From BOG-938 sp035524315 (GTDB lineage: Bacteria; Pseudomonadota; Alphaproteobacteria; Caulobacterales; Caulobacteraceae), in the NCBI GenBank assembly GCA_035524315.1, contig DATKPD010000052.1, positions 1 through 55,484 of the forward strand: a stretch of DNA of 55,484 bases. Reading direction: 5' to 3'. The position numbers were made by a program, and so were the translations under genes. Positions 15,422 to 24,392 of this stretch are shown piece by piece (the first letter of the stretch is position 1; each line of letters starts with the position of its first letter). The notes beneath the pieces are model-generated. The model ran no database searches. It was not told where the DNA came from and was given only the letters and a program-made list of their open reading frames with translations.

Positions 15422-17797
15422 ATGATTGTTCACACAAAAAAAATGGCGCTTGCCGGCGCGGCCTTGTCCGCCCTGGCGCTGGGGATGCCGATCCACGCCT
15501 TCGCCGATGAACAGGCCACCGCCCAGGCCCCGGCAGGCTCCGCCATCATGCAGACCGGCGAGGTCATCGTGACGGCGCAGAAGCACGACCAGGTCATCTC
15601 CAAGACCCCGCTGGCGGTGTCGGCAGTGACCACCACCGAACTACGTCAGGCCGACGTAACCAGCGTCGTCCAGTTGACTAGCCTCGTGCCCAGCCTCACC
15701 GTCAACAGCACCGGCCAGGGGGTCTATATCGGCATCCGCGGCGTCACGACCACGGACACGACCTCGAAGGGCGATCCGGGCATCAACTTCAACACCGACG
15801 GCGTGCCTGTCGCGCGCGCCGAGGAGCAGGCGCTCGGCTTCTTTGATCTGCAACGGGTCGAAGTCCTGAATGGGCCGCAGGGCACCCTTTACGGCAAGGA
15901 CTCCACGGGCGGTGCGATCAACGTCATCACGAACGCGCCAGCGTTCCATACGGACGGCTATGCGTCTGTCACCTTCGGCAACTATGGCACTCGCAACTAC
16001 GAGGCGATGTACAATCTGCCGGTGAACGACCACATCGCCTTGCGCGCCGCGGTGGCCGGCAACTACCATCTTGGCTATTTCAACGTCATCCAGCAGTCGG
16101 GCGATTTTTCGCAAGGGACCAGCCAGAAGCCGGGAGACCAGAACGACTTCGCGGCGCGTCTGAGCGCCCTGATCCGCTTCAACGACGTCACCACCCTGCG
16201 CGTCACCAATCTCGTGGGCCAGCGCAACGGCGTCGGCTATCCCCAGGGCGGCTCGCAAATCAACGTGAACTCGAGCCTGCAGGGCAACGGCACGCTGAAC
16301 ATCTACAGCTCGCCGATCATTGGCCACGACAAGGATCAGTTCAACAAAATCTACGGGCAATTGGACACAGGGTTCGGCCCCGTACACCTCAGCTACCTGG
16401 GGTCCTATTCGCACTACCATACCAACAACATGCAGGTGCCCTACGTCCCCTACGAGAACTTGAACGGGACGCGGCTGCTGGTGCGTGACAACTATAACGC
16501 CGACTATCAGGAAATACGGTTCAGCAACCAGAACCCCGGCAAGCTCATCTGGTCCGCCGGCGGCAATTACTGGCAGGAAGTGGTTACAGAAGACGGCCAC
16601 GACTGGGAATACGCCAACACCTTCAACATTCCTCCGCCGGCGCTCGCGGGCATGGTCGCGGCGAACATCAACTTGAACGACCTGAGCGTGCTGAACCTGC
16701 TCAATAAGACCACCCATACATCGTATTCGGCCTTCTTCCACGGTATCTACGCCATCACCGACCAGCTGCATGCCACCGCGGGCGTGCGTTGGGGACATGA
16801 CAACACCACGCGCGTCGGCACCCTGGCGGTTCCGTGGTTCAGTGGACCCGGGCCGATTCCGTGGATGGGCTGGCCGAACACTTCCGGCGGGCTATGCACG
16901 GGCACCCAGGACTGCGTGGGTCCTGCCAACAACGGTTCGGGTACGTCGGAAAAGGTCACCTACACGGCCGGCCTCGACTATCAGATCGACCCGACCCAGA
17001 TGGTCTACGCCAACATCAGCACCGGCTACAAGGCCGGCGGCTTCAACGACATCCAGACGGTTTCCGCCAGCGGCGTCGCCACGCCGGGTCCTTACGGCCC
17101 CGAAGAGATGACGGCGTACGAGGCTGGCTACAAGTTGCGGCAATCCTCCGCCCTCCAATTCACCTCGGCGCTGTACTATTACGACTACTCTGAGATGCAG
17201 TTGGCGGTACCGGTTCAGATCAACGGACAGAACGCCGTGGGTCATACCATCCTGTCCCCGTCCAAGCTGTACGGCATCGAGAACTCGGCGACCTTCGCCC
17301 TATCTCCGAATGACGTGTTCACGGCCGAACTGGACTACGAGCATTCGTGGTACGTCCACTATATGGCTGGCCTGCTGCAGAGCTACAATCTGAGCGGTCA
17401 GGCCCTGGACCATGTGCCGGAATGGGTTGTCGGCGGCGGCTACACCCACACCTGGGAGTTGGCCGGCGGTGCTGTGGTGAAGTTTCACGCCAACACTCGC
17501 TATACCTCCAGCTACCTGCTGACGAACAACCAGTTCTCCGGCGGCGGCTACTCTAACGCGGTGCTCCGTTACACCCAGTTGCCGTTCACCCGCACCGACG
17601 CGAACCTCACCTACACCTCGGAGAACGGCAAGTTCGACATCGAGGCGTTCGTGACCAACCTCGAGAACAAGGTGCAGATGACCTCCGGACCCGGCGGTGA
17701 CTTCAACTCGACCGGCGGCAACCAGGGGCCGACCTTCGGCCATGCGTCGATAACCGAGCCGCGCTTCTTCGGCATCCGGATCGACTACCACCTGTAA
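15422..17797 (+). CDS. TonB-dependent receptor without STN domain
   Basis: A 791-residue outer-membrane receptor. It has a signal peptide (AALSALALGMPIHAFA), a TonB-box region near GEVIVTAQK, a plug (INFNTDGVPVARAEEQ, VEVLNGPQGTLYGKDSTGG) and a barrel ending FFGIRIDYHL. A GAGGAGG ribosome site precedes the ATG. The plug is nearly the same as that of the receptor at 8794, including IRGVTTTDTT, and barrel segments also match (NISTGYKAGGFNDI compared with NIATGYKPGGFNDY). It lacks the STN domain, so it transports but does not signal. A strong terminator follows. Confidence 0.92.
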   Translation: MIVHTKKMALAGAALSALALGMPIHAFADEQATAQAPAGSAIMQTGEVIVTAQKHDQVISKTPLAVSAVTTTELRQADVTSVVQLTSLVPSLTVNSTGQGVYIGIRGVTTTDTTSKGDPGINFNTDGVPVARAEEQALGFFDLQRVEVLNGPQGTLYGKDSTGGAINVITNAPAFHTDGYASVTFGNYGTRNYEAMYNLPVNDHIALRAAVAGNYHLGYFNVIQQSGDFSQGTSQKPGDQNDFAARLSALIRFNDVTTLRVTNLVGQRNGVGYPQGGSQINVNSSLQGNGTLNIYSSPIIGHDKDQFNKIYGQLDTGFGPVHLSYLGSYSHYHTNNMQVPYVPYENLNGTRLLVRDNYNADYQEIRFSNQNPGKLIWSAGGNYWQEVVTEDGHDWEYANTFNIPPPALAGMVAANINLNDLSVLNLLNKTTHTSYSAFFHGIYAITDQLHATAGVRWGHDNTTRVGTLAVPWFSGPGPIPWMGWPNTSGGLCTGTQDCVGPANNGSGTSEKVTYTAGLDYQIDPTQMVYANISTGYKAGGFNDIQTVSASGVATPGPYGPEEMTAYEAGYKLRQSSALQFTSALYYYDYSEMQLAVPVQINGQNAVGHTILSPSKLYGIENSATFALSPNDVFTAELDYEHSWYVHYMAGLLQSYNLSGQALDHVPEWVVGGGYTHTWELAGGAVVKFHANTRYTSSYLLTNNQFSGGGYSNAVLRYTQLPFTRTDANLTYTSENGKFDIEAFVTNLENKVQMTSGPGGDFNSTGGNQGPTFGHASITEPRFFGIRIDYHL

Positions 17798-17806
17798 CCC
17801 AGTCTT

Positions 17807-17835
17807 GGCGGGGGCTGAAAGCCCCCGCCATTTTT
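17807..17835 (+). terminator. Rho-independent terminator after the second TonB receptor
   Basis: A perfect 10-bp stem (GGCGGGGGCT / AGCCCCCGCC) with a GAA loop, followed by ATTTTT. It ends the tannase-PepSY-receptor unit, although some read-through into the next PepSY gene is possible. Confidence 0.88.
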
Positions 17836-17877
17836 CCATCATTCGCGATTCAACCGGTACGGCCCAAGCCACCCGCC

Positions 17878-19023
17878 ATGCGGTCAGTTCATCGTTTCGT
17901 GAGCGTCTGCGCGCTCCTGGCGGTCGCATTCCTGTCGGCCAGCGGCGTCGTGCTCGAGCTGATCGACCTCCGCGCGCTCCTGGTCCACGCCCCTCCGATC
18001 AGTCCCGACATGAAGGCAATACGCGCCGACTTCGCGGGGCCCGGCCAATTTGGCGTCATCACCGCCGGCGATTATGCCGCTGAATCCTTCCCGGACGGCT
18101 TCGATCCCACGCGCATAGCGCCAGCGATACTGTCGGCCGCCCGGGGGATTTTGGGCCATGCGCCGATCGACTACCTTGAATTGCGGATGATCGCCGGCAA
18201 GCCGACCGGTCTTGCGCGCTCGGGGCGCCAGCTGGTGATCTATGACGCTGCAACCGGCCGAGCCGCCGTCACGGCTCCGCCGCCAGACCCGGCACCGCAA
18301 GCGTCCCTCCGGAACTTTGTGGCGCCGTTTCATGCAGTCGGGCGCAGGCTCCGGCCGCTTCAGGCGGCGGCTATCGGCGTCCTGTCGCTTGCCGGCCTTG
18401 GCATATGCATCCGGCAGGCCTGCGCGTGGCTGGGCCATGTGCACCGCCCTACGGATGATTGGCGGGCACTGCGGTATGGTTGGATAGCCCTGGCCCTGGC
18501 CCTCGCCCCCGTCGCGCTGAGCGGGGCCTGGCTCACCTTCGAGTCGCTCTGGCACAGGATCTACCTGGACCTCCATACGGGCGACCGCTCCGCAAACGCC
18601 ATCTCCCCGATGGATGACGGCGCAGCGCCGCAGATCTGGCGCAATACCCTCCATGCATTTCGCGCCAATGAGACCGCCGCGCCGCTCAAGGTTGTGCGGG
18701 TGCGGGTTTTCGCCGGCATGCCGCAGGGCGTGGTTATTGCAGGTGCGGGCGAGGATACCCGCCAGGAAGTCTTCGATGGCCGGACCGGCCGCCCCGTCAG
18801 CGACAGCGAACAGGGCTTTCCCCCTACCGGCTATCCCCTTGGCTGGCGTTTCCACCAATGGGCGCGGAGAATCCATCGCGGTGACTACCTGGGGTTGCCG
18901 GGCCGGTTTCTCCAGGCAGGAGCGGGGGTCGGCCTGCTCATCATCTCGATTTCCTTACTTCTCGCACAGTTCCGTGCGCCGCGTCGAACGCGGGCAGCGC
19001 CCATCGCGCTGCTGTCCACCTGA
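17878..19023 (+). CDS. PepSY-associated transmembrane protein (copy 2)
   Basis: A 381-residue membrane protein similar in order to the 13961 protein. It has an N-terminal helix with RFVSVCALLAVAFLSASGV, ELIDLRALLVHAPP (compare QLVDLRSIFTHAPA), two central helices, a PepSY stretch PLKVVRVRVFAGMPQGVVIA, the FPPTGYPLGW segment shared with copy 1, and a C-terminal helix. It is shorter because it lacks the Gly/Pro/Arg-rich loop. It probably acts at the inner membrane in the same uptake system and is followed closely by the second GlcG gene. The start is ATG 17878 with no strong ribosome site. Confidence 0.75.
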   Translation: MRSVHRFVSVCALLAVAFLSASGVVLELIDLRALLVHAPPISPDMKAIRADFAGPGQFGVITAGDYAAESFPDGFDPTRIAPAILSAARGILGHAPIDYLELRMIAGKPTGLARSGRQLVIYDAATGRAAVTAPPPDPAPQASLRNFVAPFHAVGRRLRPLQAAAIGVLSLAGLGICIRQACAWLGHVHRPTDDWRALRYGWIALALALAPVALSGAWLTFESLWHRIYLDLHTGDRSANAISPMDDGAAPQIWRNTLHAFRANETAAPLKVVRVRVFAGMPQGVVIAGAGEDTRQEVFDGRTGRPVSDSEQGFPPTGYPLGWRFHQWARRIHRGDYLGLPGRFLQAGAGVGLLIISISLLLAQFRAPRRTRAAPIALLST

Positions 19024-19062
19024 CTCGCAGACCCGCTCAACCCGCTCACCCGGATATTGCCA

Positions 19063-19680
19063 TTGAAACCCCTTCATCTGCTTCTGACCTGCGGCGCGCT
19101 CGTCTTCTTGGCGGGCGGTGCGGATGCGCAAGCCACGTCGGTCGCCGCGCTGGCTCCGGCGGCTGACCCATCCCGCCTGCCGGGCGACCAGCCAACCCCC
19201 ACGCTTGAGCGCATGCTGCGCTTGCCCAGCGGCCGGCCTACCGGGGCGGCCGGGCCGCCGCCTGACGCCGCGCCTGCCGCGCCGCAGGAGGTCGCATTGG
19301 CGGGGGCACAGGCGGCGCTTTCGGCGTGCAATGCCGAAAACCTGCTCGTCAATGTGGTCGTGGTAGACTCGCTGGGCCGTCTGCGCCTCGTCCTGAGCGC
19401 CGACGGCGCCGACCCGGCAGGCGTGTTCGTGGCGGCGAAGAAGGCCGTGGCGGCCACCGCTTTCAAGAGCCGGACCTCGGACGTTCAGAAGCGGCTGCGT
19501 GCTGGCGATACCGCCGCCCTGGCGGTGCTAAAGCCCAACATGATTGTTCTGCCAGGCGGCGTGCCGCTCGTGTCTGCTGGCGCCGTGATCGGCGCGATCG
19601 CCGCCAGCGGGGCCACTGCGGAACAGGACGAGGCCTGCGCGGCCCTAGGAGCCGCGAAAATCCAATCAAACCTGAAGTAG
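19063..19680 (+). CDS. GlcG/HbpS-type heme-binding family protein, exported (paralogue B)
   Basis: 205 residues from the TTG at 19063, giving a good signal peptide (LLLTCGALVFLAGGADAQ); a TTG at 19057 is also possible. The GlcG/HbpS domain is seen in ALAGAQAALSACNAENLLVN, VVVDSLGRLRLVLSADGA, FVAAKKAVAATAFKS and IVLPGGVPLVSAGAVIGAIA. It is a paralogue of the protein at 4013-4627, with the same LPGGxPxxxxGxxxGAIAxSGA ending and C-terminal KIQS. It sits between a PepSY gene and a lactonase-like gene and is probably cotranscribed with both. Confidence 0.78.
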   Translation: MKPLHLLLTCGALVFLAGGADAQATSVAALAPAADPSRLPGDQPTPTLERMLRLPSGRPTGAAGPPPDAAPAAPQEVALAGAQAALSACNAENLLVNVVVVDSLGRLRLVLSADGADPAGVFVAAKKAVAATAFKSRTSDVQKRLRAGDTAALAVLKPNMIVLPGGVPLVSAGAVIGAIAASGATAEQDEACAALGAAKIQSNLK

Positions 19681-19689
19681 GAGATGACT

Positions 19690-20838
19690 ATGGCGCGAGC
19701 CCTGGCCCTGGCCGGTTCCATTCTGTCCCTCGGATTGATCGCGGGAAGCGTCGCAGCCCAGCCGGCGCCGCCGCCTATAGGCGATGGCCCACGGGTCTAT
19801 ATCGGCTCCCACGGCAACGCGATCTATAGCGCCCGGCTGGACGCCAAGACCGGACGCCTGTCCGAAGTGACCGAGGTCGCGCAGGTGGAGCGGCCCACTT
19901 GGTTGGTGACTGATCCCGAGCGGCCGCTGCTCTATTCGGTCAGCGAGACCGGAAATAATGGCAAGGAGCAGGGTGGTGTCCTCAGCCTGGCGATCGATCC
20001 GGCCACCGGCAAGCTAACCCCAATCAGCAAGGTCGCTTCCGGCGGCGGCGGCGCCACCCACCTGACCTATGATCCGCGCCTCCACGCTGTGTTCGTCGGC
20101 AATTTCGGAGGAGGGGCGGTCAGCACCGCCCAGGTCGGCGCCGACGGCGCGCTGTCGTCCGTGACCTCGGTCCAGATCAACTTCGGCTCCGGCCCGCTGC
20201 CCCGCCAAAACCGGCCGCACGCCCACGGTGTGGTGGTCGATCCCTCGGGTCATTACCTGCTTTCCCCGGACATGGGCGCCGACCGCATCTTTGTCTACCG
20301 TTACGACCCGGCGACCCAGGCCCTGTCCCCCGCAGCGCAGCCTTTCGAACAGACACCGGCCGGATCCGGCCCACGTCACTTGGTGTTCTCGCCCGATGGC
20401 CGTTTCGCCTATCTCGACACCGAACTAAGCGCTGAGGTGAGAGTGTTTAGCTGGGACGCCACGACGGGCCGCCTGCATCCGGTCCAGGCGCTGTCGATCG
20501 ACAACCCCGATTTCAAGGGCGAGAAGAGCGCCGCCGAGATTGCGATCTCGAAGGATGGACGGTTCATCTACGTGTCCAACCGCGGCGAGAACACCCTGCT
20601 GGTCTACGCCGTTAATCCTAGGGATGGGACATTGACCAAGCTGCAGGAACTGGCGTGTGGCGGGGAAGTTCCCTGGAGCTTCGCCATTGACCCGAGCGGG
20701 CGATGGCTGCTCACCGCTAACGAAACCTCGAGCAATATCACCGTTTTCGCGATCGATCAGGCTACCGGCAAGCTCGCCGACACGGGTCAGAGCGTCGCCG
20801 CGCCTAAGCCCGTGGTCTTCGCCTTCTACCCGAAGTGA
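19690..20838 (+). CDS. exported lactonase-family seven-bladed beta-propeller (YbhE/Pgl-like)
   Basis: 382 residues from the ATG at 19690, chosen because TAGGAG lies 6 nt upstream (the ATG at 19684 is too close). The signal peptide ends GSVAAQ. Repeated blades are visible: LDAKTGRLSEVTEV, IDPATGKLTPISKV, YDPATQALSPAAQP, WDATTGRLHPVQAL, VNPRDGTLTKLQEL and IDQATGKLADTGQS, typical of 6-phosphogluconolactonase/muconate-lactonising-type propellers. The RPHAHGVVVDPSGHYLLSPDMGADRI segment is the family hallmark. As an exported member it probably hydrolyses or binds a lactone other than phosphogluconolactone. Confidence 0.82.
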   Translation: MARALALAGSILSLGLIAGSVAAQPAPPPIGDGPRVYIGSHGNAIYSARLDAKTGRLSEVTEVAQVERPTWLVTDPERPLLYSVSETGNNGKEQGGVLSLAIDPATGKLTPISKVASGGGGATHLTYDPRLHAVFVGNFGGGAVSTAQVGADGALSSVTSVQINFGSGPLPRQNRPHAHGVVVDPSGHYLLSPDMGADRIFVYRYDPATQALSPAAQPFEQTPAGSGPRHLVFSPDGRFAYLDTELSAEVRVFSWDATTGRLHPVQALSIDNPDFKGEKSAAEIAISKDGRFIYVSNRGENTLLVYAVNPRDGTLTKLQELACGGEVPWSFAIDPSGRWLLTANETSSNITVFAIDQATGKLADTGQSVAAPKPVVFAFYPK

Positions 20839-20881
20839 TCACGTGAACCCTGCACCCCACCCTTGCGCCTGGAGACTCGCC

Positions 20882-21406
20882 ATGTTCGCGTCAAAATCCC
20901 CATTGCGGGCCGCCGCCATCCTGGCCAGCGCCATATGCCTCGCGGCCTCGGTCGGCCTACCGACGATGGCCGTCGCCCAGTCGGCCTTGGCTGCGCCCAG
21001 CCAGGCCGAGACCGGCCTACTAGCCGCGGAAGACCAAAGATTTGCCGCTGAGGTGGCGCACGACGCCGACGCAGTTGGCCGGGCTATGGCCGACGAACTG
21101 ACCTATACTCACGCCTCGGGCCAAATCCAGCACAAGGCTGACTATGTCGAAGCGATCCGCTCCGGCAAAGCCGCCTACCAGAGCATTGTTGCCAGCGACC
21201 GCGTTGCCCGGGTCTCCGGCGCTATGGGCATGGTCCACGGCGTGCTGAACATGGTGGTCGGCGACCACCACCTCGCCAGCACCTATCTGGCGATCTACCA
21301 CTACCGTGACGGGCGTTGGCAACTGCTGTTCTGGCAGACTTCGCCTGGGCCGCAGGCGCCCGGCGCCGGGCCTAGGGGCCCCGGCGCTCCCGGCGGTGCG
21401 AAATAA
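20882..21406 (+). CDS. exported DUF4440 / NTF2-like protein (paralogue B)
   Basis: 174 residues from the ATG at 20882. The signal peptide is followed by TMAVAQ. The domain mirrors the protein at 6584: GLLAAEDQRFAAEVAHDAD, MADELTYTHASGQIQHK, and HYRDGRWQLLFWQTSPGP. It carries a short Gly/Pro-rich tail. It lies 43 nt after the lactonase and 23 nt before the MFS transporter gene, in one operon. Its role is unknown; the family is often a ligand-binding or isomerase-like scaffold. Confidence 0.75.
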   Translation: MFASKSPLRAAAILASAICLAASVGLPTMAVAQSALAAPSQAETGLLAAEDQRFAAEVAHDADAVGRAMADELTYTHASGQIQHKADYVEAIRSGKAAYQSIVASDRVARVSGAMGMVHGVLNMVVGDHHLASTYLAIYHYRDGRWQLLFWQTSPGPQAPGAGPRGPGAPGGAK

Positions 21407-21429
21407 GCCGGCCACGGGAGGTGTCGACG

Positions 21430-22572
21430 GTGCGCATGCTCATCGCCATCGCGGGGATCGTCATCTTCGTCTACGGCATGCTCGCCTCCATGCTCGGGAC
21501 GATCGTGCCGGGGCTGGGCGAGCGTTTGGGTTTATCGACCCTGGAGCTGTCCTATTTGGCGCTCGCCCAGGGAGTCGGCTTGGCTGCCACCTCGGTGTGG
21601 GCCGGGGCCCTGATGGATCGCAGCGGCTGCAAGCTGGGCATATTGGCCGGGCTCGGCGCTGCGATCGCCGGTTTGACGCTCCTGTCGCATCCGGTGAGCC
21701 TTGTGCTCGGCATCGGGGCCATGGTCCTGCTCGGCGTGGGCGGCAGCTTGGTCATCGTCGGGGCCAACACCCTAGTCAACCAGGCAGCGACGGGCGCCAA
21801 GGCATCCGCGCTGAACGTGCTGAATCTCTTCGTCGGCCTGGGCGGCATGGCCACGCCGCTGTTGGCCGGCAACCTGCTGCACTCCGATCCGACGCTGACG
21901 GCCTATTGCGGCATCGCCATGGTGCTGCTGGCCCTCGCCCTGACACTTGCCGCGCCCATGCCGCGCGCGCGGCAGCGCGAAGCGGACGCGCCGATCGAGG
22001 GCCTGTTCGGCAAGGCCCCCCTCTATATCCTGTCCAGCATCACCTTCCTCTACACCGCCTGCGAATTCGCCATGTGGAACTGGCTGCCCAAGTTCCTGAT
22101 CGCCCAGGGCGTGCCCACGACGACGGCGCTGAATATCCTGTCGTTGGGCTTCGCCTGCGGCATGCTGCTGGGCCGGCTGGCCGCCGCGATGCTGAGCCGC
22201 TTGCCAGCCTATACGGTCACCTTGGCCTGCGCCGTCGCCATGGGGGCGACCAGCTTCGCCATTCTGCACGCCTCTGGCGTGGCGGCCTTCAGCGTGCTGG
22301 TGTTCCTGGCGGGCCTGGCGATGGCCCCGGTGTTCCCCAACACCATCGCCATCGTCGGCCGCATCTTCCAGCGGCGCAGCGGTACGGCCATCGGCTTCGC
22401 CATCACCTGCGGCTTCAGCGGGCTGGTGGCGTCGTCCCCGGTGATCGGGCTGCTCGCTGGGCCGAGCCCCGCGGGCCTTGGTCGGGCGCTCCTGATTATC
22501 CCCGTGCTGTCGGCTGCGATTGCGGGGATTCTCTTGGTCTTCCGCCGGGCCATGCCCCAAGCATCCGCCTAG
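21430..22572 (+). CDS. MFS transporter
   Basis: 380 residues from the GTG at 21430, 8 nt after GGGAGG (GTG 21421 and ATG 21436 are alternatives). About 12 membrane helices are visible. The MFS motif-A-like loop GALMDRSGCK lies between helices 2 and 3. The C-half motif is replaced by GRLAAAMLSRLPAY. The general look is of the fucose-permease-like group. It probably moves the hydrolysis product across the inner membrane. It lies between the DUF4440 and aldehyde dehydrogenase genes. Confidence 0.85.
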   Translation: MRMLIAIAGIVIFVYGMLASMLGTIVPGLGERLGLSTLELSYLALAQGVGLAATSVWAGALMDRSGCKLGILAGLGAAIAGLTLLSHPVSLVLGIGAMVLLGVGGSLVIVGANTLVNQAATGAKASALNVLNLFVGLGGMATPLLAGNLLHSDPTLTAYCGIAMVLLALALTLAAPMPRARQREADAPIEGLFGKAPLYILSSITFLYTACEFAMWNWLPKFLIAQGVPTTTALNILSLGFACGMLLGRLAAAMLSRLPAYTVTLACAVAMGATSFAILHASGVAAFSVLVFLAGLAMAPVFPNTIAIVGRIFQRRSGTAIGFAITCGFSGLVASSPVIGLLAGPSPAGLGRALLIIPVLSAAIAGILLVFRRAMPQASA

Positions 22573-22595
22573 TCCTTCAGTTCGGAGACCGCCCC

Positions 22596-24038
22596 ATGGA
22601 CATGATCATCGCCGGCCGAAGCGCACAGGCGCTGTCGGGCAGGACCATCGAGATTAAAAACCCGGCCACCGGCGAGTTGATCGACAGTGTTCCGCGCGCG
22701 AGCGCGGAAGATGTGGCCCTGGCCATCGACAGCGCCGTGCGCGGGCGGGCGATCATGCGCGAGATGCCGGCGCACCGGCGCAGCGCCATCCTGCGCCAGG
22801 CGTCCGACACGATCCAGGCGCGCCACGAGGAACTGAGCCAACTGCTTTGCCGCGAGAACGGCAAGACCATCCGCCAGTGCCGCGGCGAGATGACCGCCAC
22901 CGCCCGCCTGTTCCTGGACTTCGCCGAGGAGGCCAAGCGCCTGCGCGGCCAGTCCATCCCCATGGACGCGGTGCCTGGGCTCGAGCACATGATCGCCTAC
23001 ACCCAGCGCCAGCCGCTGGGGGTGGTGGTGGGCATCGTGCCGTTCAACTATCCCGCCGAGCTGTTCGCCCACAAGATTCCCGGCGCCCTCGCCGCGGGCA
23101 ATGCGGTCATCGTCAAATTGCCCGAGCAGTGTCCCCTGACGGTGCTCGAGATCGGCCGCATCCTGCTGGAGGCCGGCCTGCCCGGCGACGCTCTATCTAT
23201 GATCACCGGCTTCCCCCAGGACCTGGGCGATGGGCTTGTCACCCACCCCGAGGTTGCCATGGTGAGCTTCACCGGCGGGGTGGTCGCCGCGCGCCTCATC
23301 GCCGAGAAGGCCGCGGCCACGCTCAAGCGCACCGCCTTCGAACTGGGCGGGGTCGACGCCATGCTGGTGCTGGACGACGCCGACCTCGACCTGGCCGCCG
23401 CCGCCGTGGTGCAGGGCCGGCTGACCAACGGCGCGGGCCAGATTTGCTGCGCGGTCAAGCAGGTGCTGGTGGCCGAGCCTGTCTATGACCGCTTCCTCAG
23501 CCTGCTGCTGGACAAGGTCAAGGCGATCAAGCTCGGCGATCCGCAGGGGGACGACACGGAAATCGGCCCTCTCATCTGCGAGGCCGCTGCCGAGCGCGTG
23601 CACCGCGAGGTTCAGCAGTGCGTAGCGATGGGCGCCAAGGTGCTGGCCGGCGGCGAGCGCATTGGCAAGAACTTCTACGCCCCCACGGTGATGGTCGACG
23701 TCGCCGCCGACATGCCGTGCCTGACCGGCGAGATCTTCGGCCCGGTGGCGCCGATCACACCGTTTAGGGAGGTCAAGGAAGCCATCGCTACGATCAACGC
23801 CTCCCCCTACGGCCTGCAGGCCAGCGTCTTCTCCGAAAGCGTGCACCACGCCCTGGGCGTAGCGCGGCGGCTCGAGGTCGGCGGGGTGGTGGTCAATGGC
23901 CCCGGCTCGTTCCGCCCGGGCAATGTGCCCTTCGGCGGGGTGAAGCAGAGCGGCATCGGCTGCGAGAGCATCACGGACACGGTCCGCGAGATGTCGCACG
24001 AGACCGCCATCGTCCTGAACCAGCGCTCCGGACTGTGA
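22596..24038 (+). CDS. NAD(P)-dependent aldehyde dehydrogenase
   Basis: 480 residues from the ATG at 22596 with GGAG 8 nt upstream; this is the usual family length. The catalytic base is Glu249 (FELGGVDAM) and the nucleophile is Cys284 in GAGQICCAVKQ. Other family motifs are VVVGIVPFNYPAEL, GNAVIVKLPEQ and GEIFGPVAPITPF. It oxidises an aldehyde to an acid with NAD(P)+. Substrate specificity (semialdehyde, vanillin-like aromatic, glycolaldehyde) cannot be read off. It is the last gene of the catabolic run. Confidence 0.9.
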   Translation: MDMIIAGRSAQALSGRTIEIKNPATGELIDSVPRASAEDVALAIDSAVRGRAIMREMPAHRRSAILRQASDTIQARHEELSQLLCRENGKTIRQCRGEMTATARLFLDFAEEAKRLRGQSIPMDAVPGLEHMIAYTQRQPLGVVVGIVPFNYPAELFAHKIPGALAAGNAVIVKLPEQCPLTVLEIGRILLEAGLPGDALSMITGFPQDLGDGLVTHPEVAMVSFTGGVVAARLIAEKAAATLKRTAFELGGVDAMLVLDDADLDLAAAAVVQGRLTNGAGQICCAVKQVLVAEPVYDRFLSLLLDKVKAIKLGDPQGDDTEIGPLICEAAAERVHREVQQCVAMGAKVLAGGERIGKNFYAPTVMVDVAADMPCLTGEIFGPVAPITPFREVKEAIATINASPYGLQASVFSESVHHALGVARRLEVGGVVVNGPGSFRPGNVPFGGVKQSGIGCESITDTVREMSHETAIVLNQRSGL

Positions 24039-24132
24039 CCTCCCAATGCGCTAGCAACACACCCTTGCTCGAGACCTCTGTCGCCGCTGCCCTTGTCTCG
24101 TTTCCCTTGGGCAGGGATTCCGGCTGGCGGCA

Positions 24133-24163
24133 CCCCTCCTTTGCGCGCAAGGAGGGGTTTTTT
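24133..24163 (+). terminator. Rho-independent terminator closing the catabolic island
   Basis: A perfect 9-bp stem (CCCCTCCTT / AAGGAGGGG) with a 7-nt loop, then six T. It lies 95 nt after the aldehyde dehydrogenase stop. Confidence 0.9.
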
Positions 24164-24392
24164 GTTGGCGTAATCTCACCCTTTCTGTACCGGTGAGTTG
24201 ATCACCGCGTTCGCTGGCGCTCCGCTGCAGTTGTCAGTTCGGTCTGCTGGGGGGCGAATGTCGCTCCCCGGTACAACCAGTCGGCGATTCGTGTCAGCGC
24301 TCGATTAGCGCCGGCTGATTTCGTCGGGGACGTCACCGATGCGACCTCTACCCCTGCGATTGCTGGGACCGAGACCATTTTCCTGGGGCGAG

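Noticed and set aside
21306..22595. A long in-frame extension upstream of the aldehyde dehydrogenase that would make a 910-residue fusion.
   Set aside because: The extension is an alternate frame of the MFS gene; the dehydrogenase has its own ribosome site and ATG at 22596 giving the normal family length.
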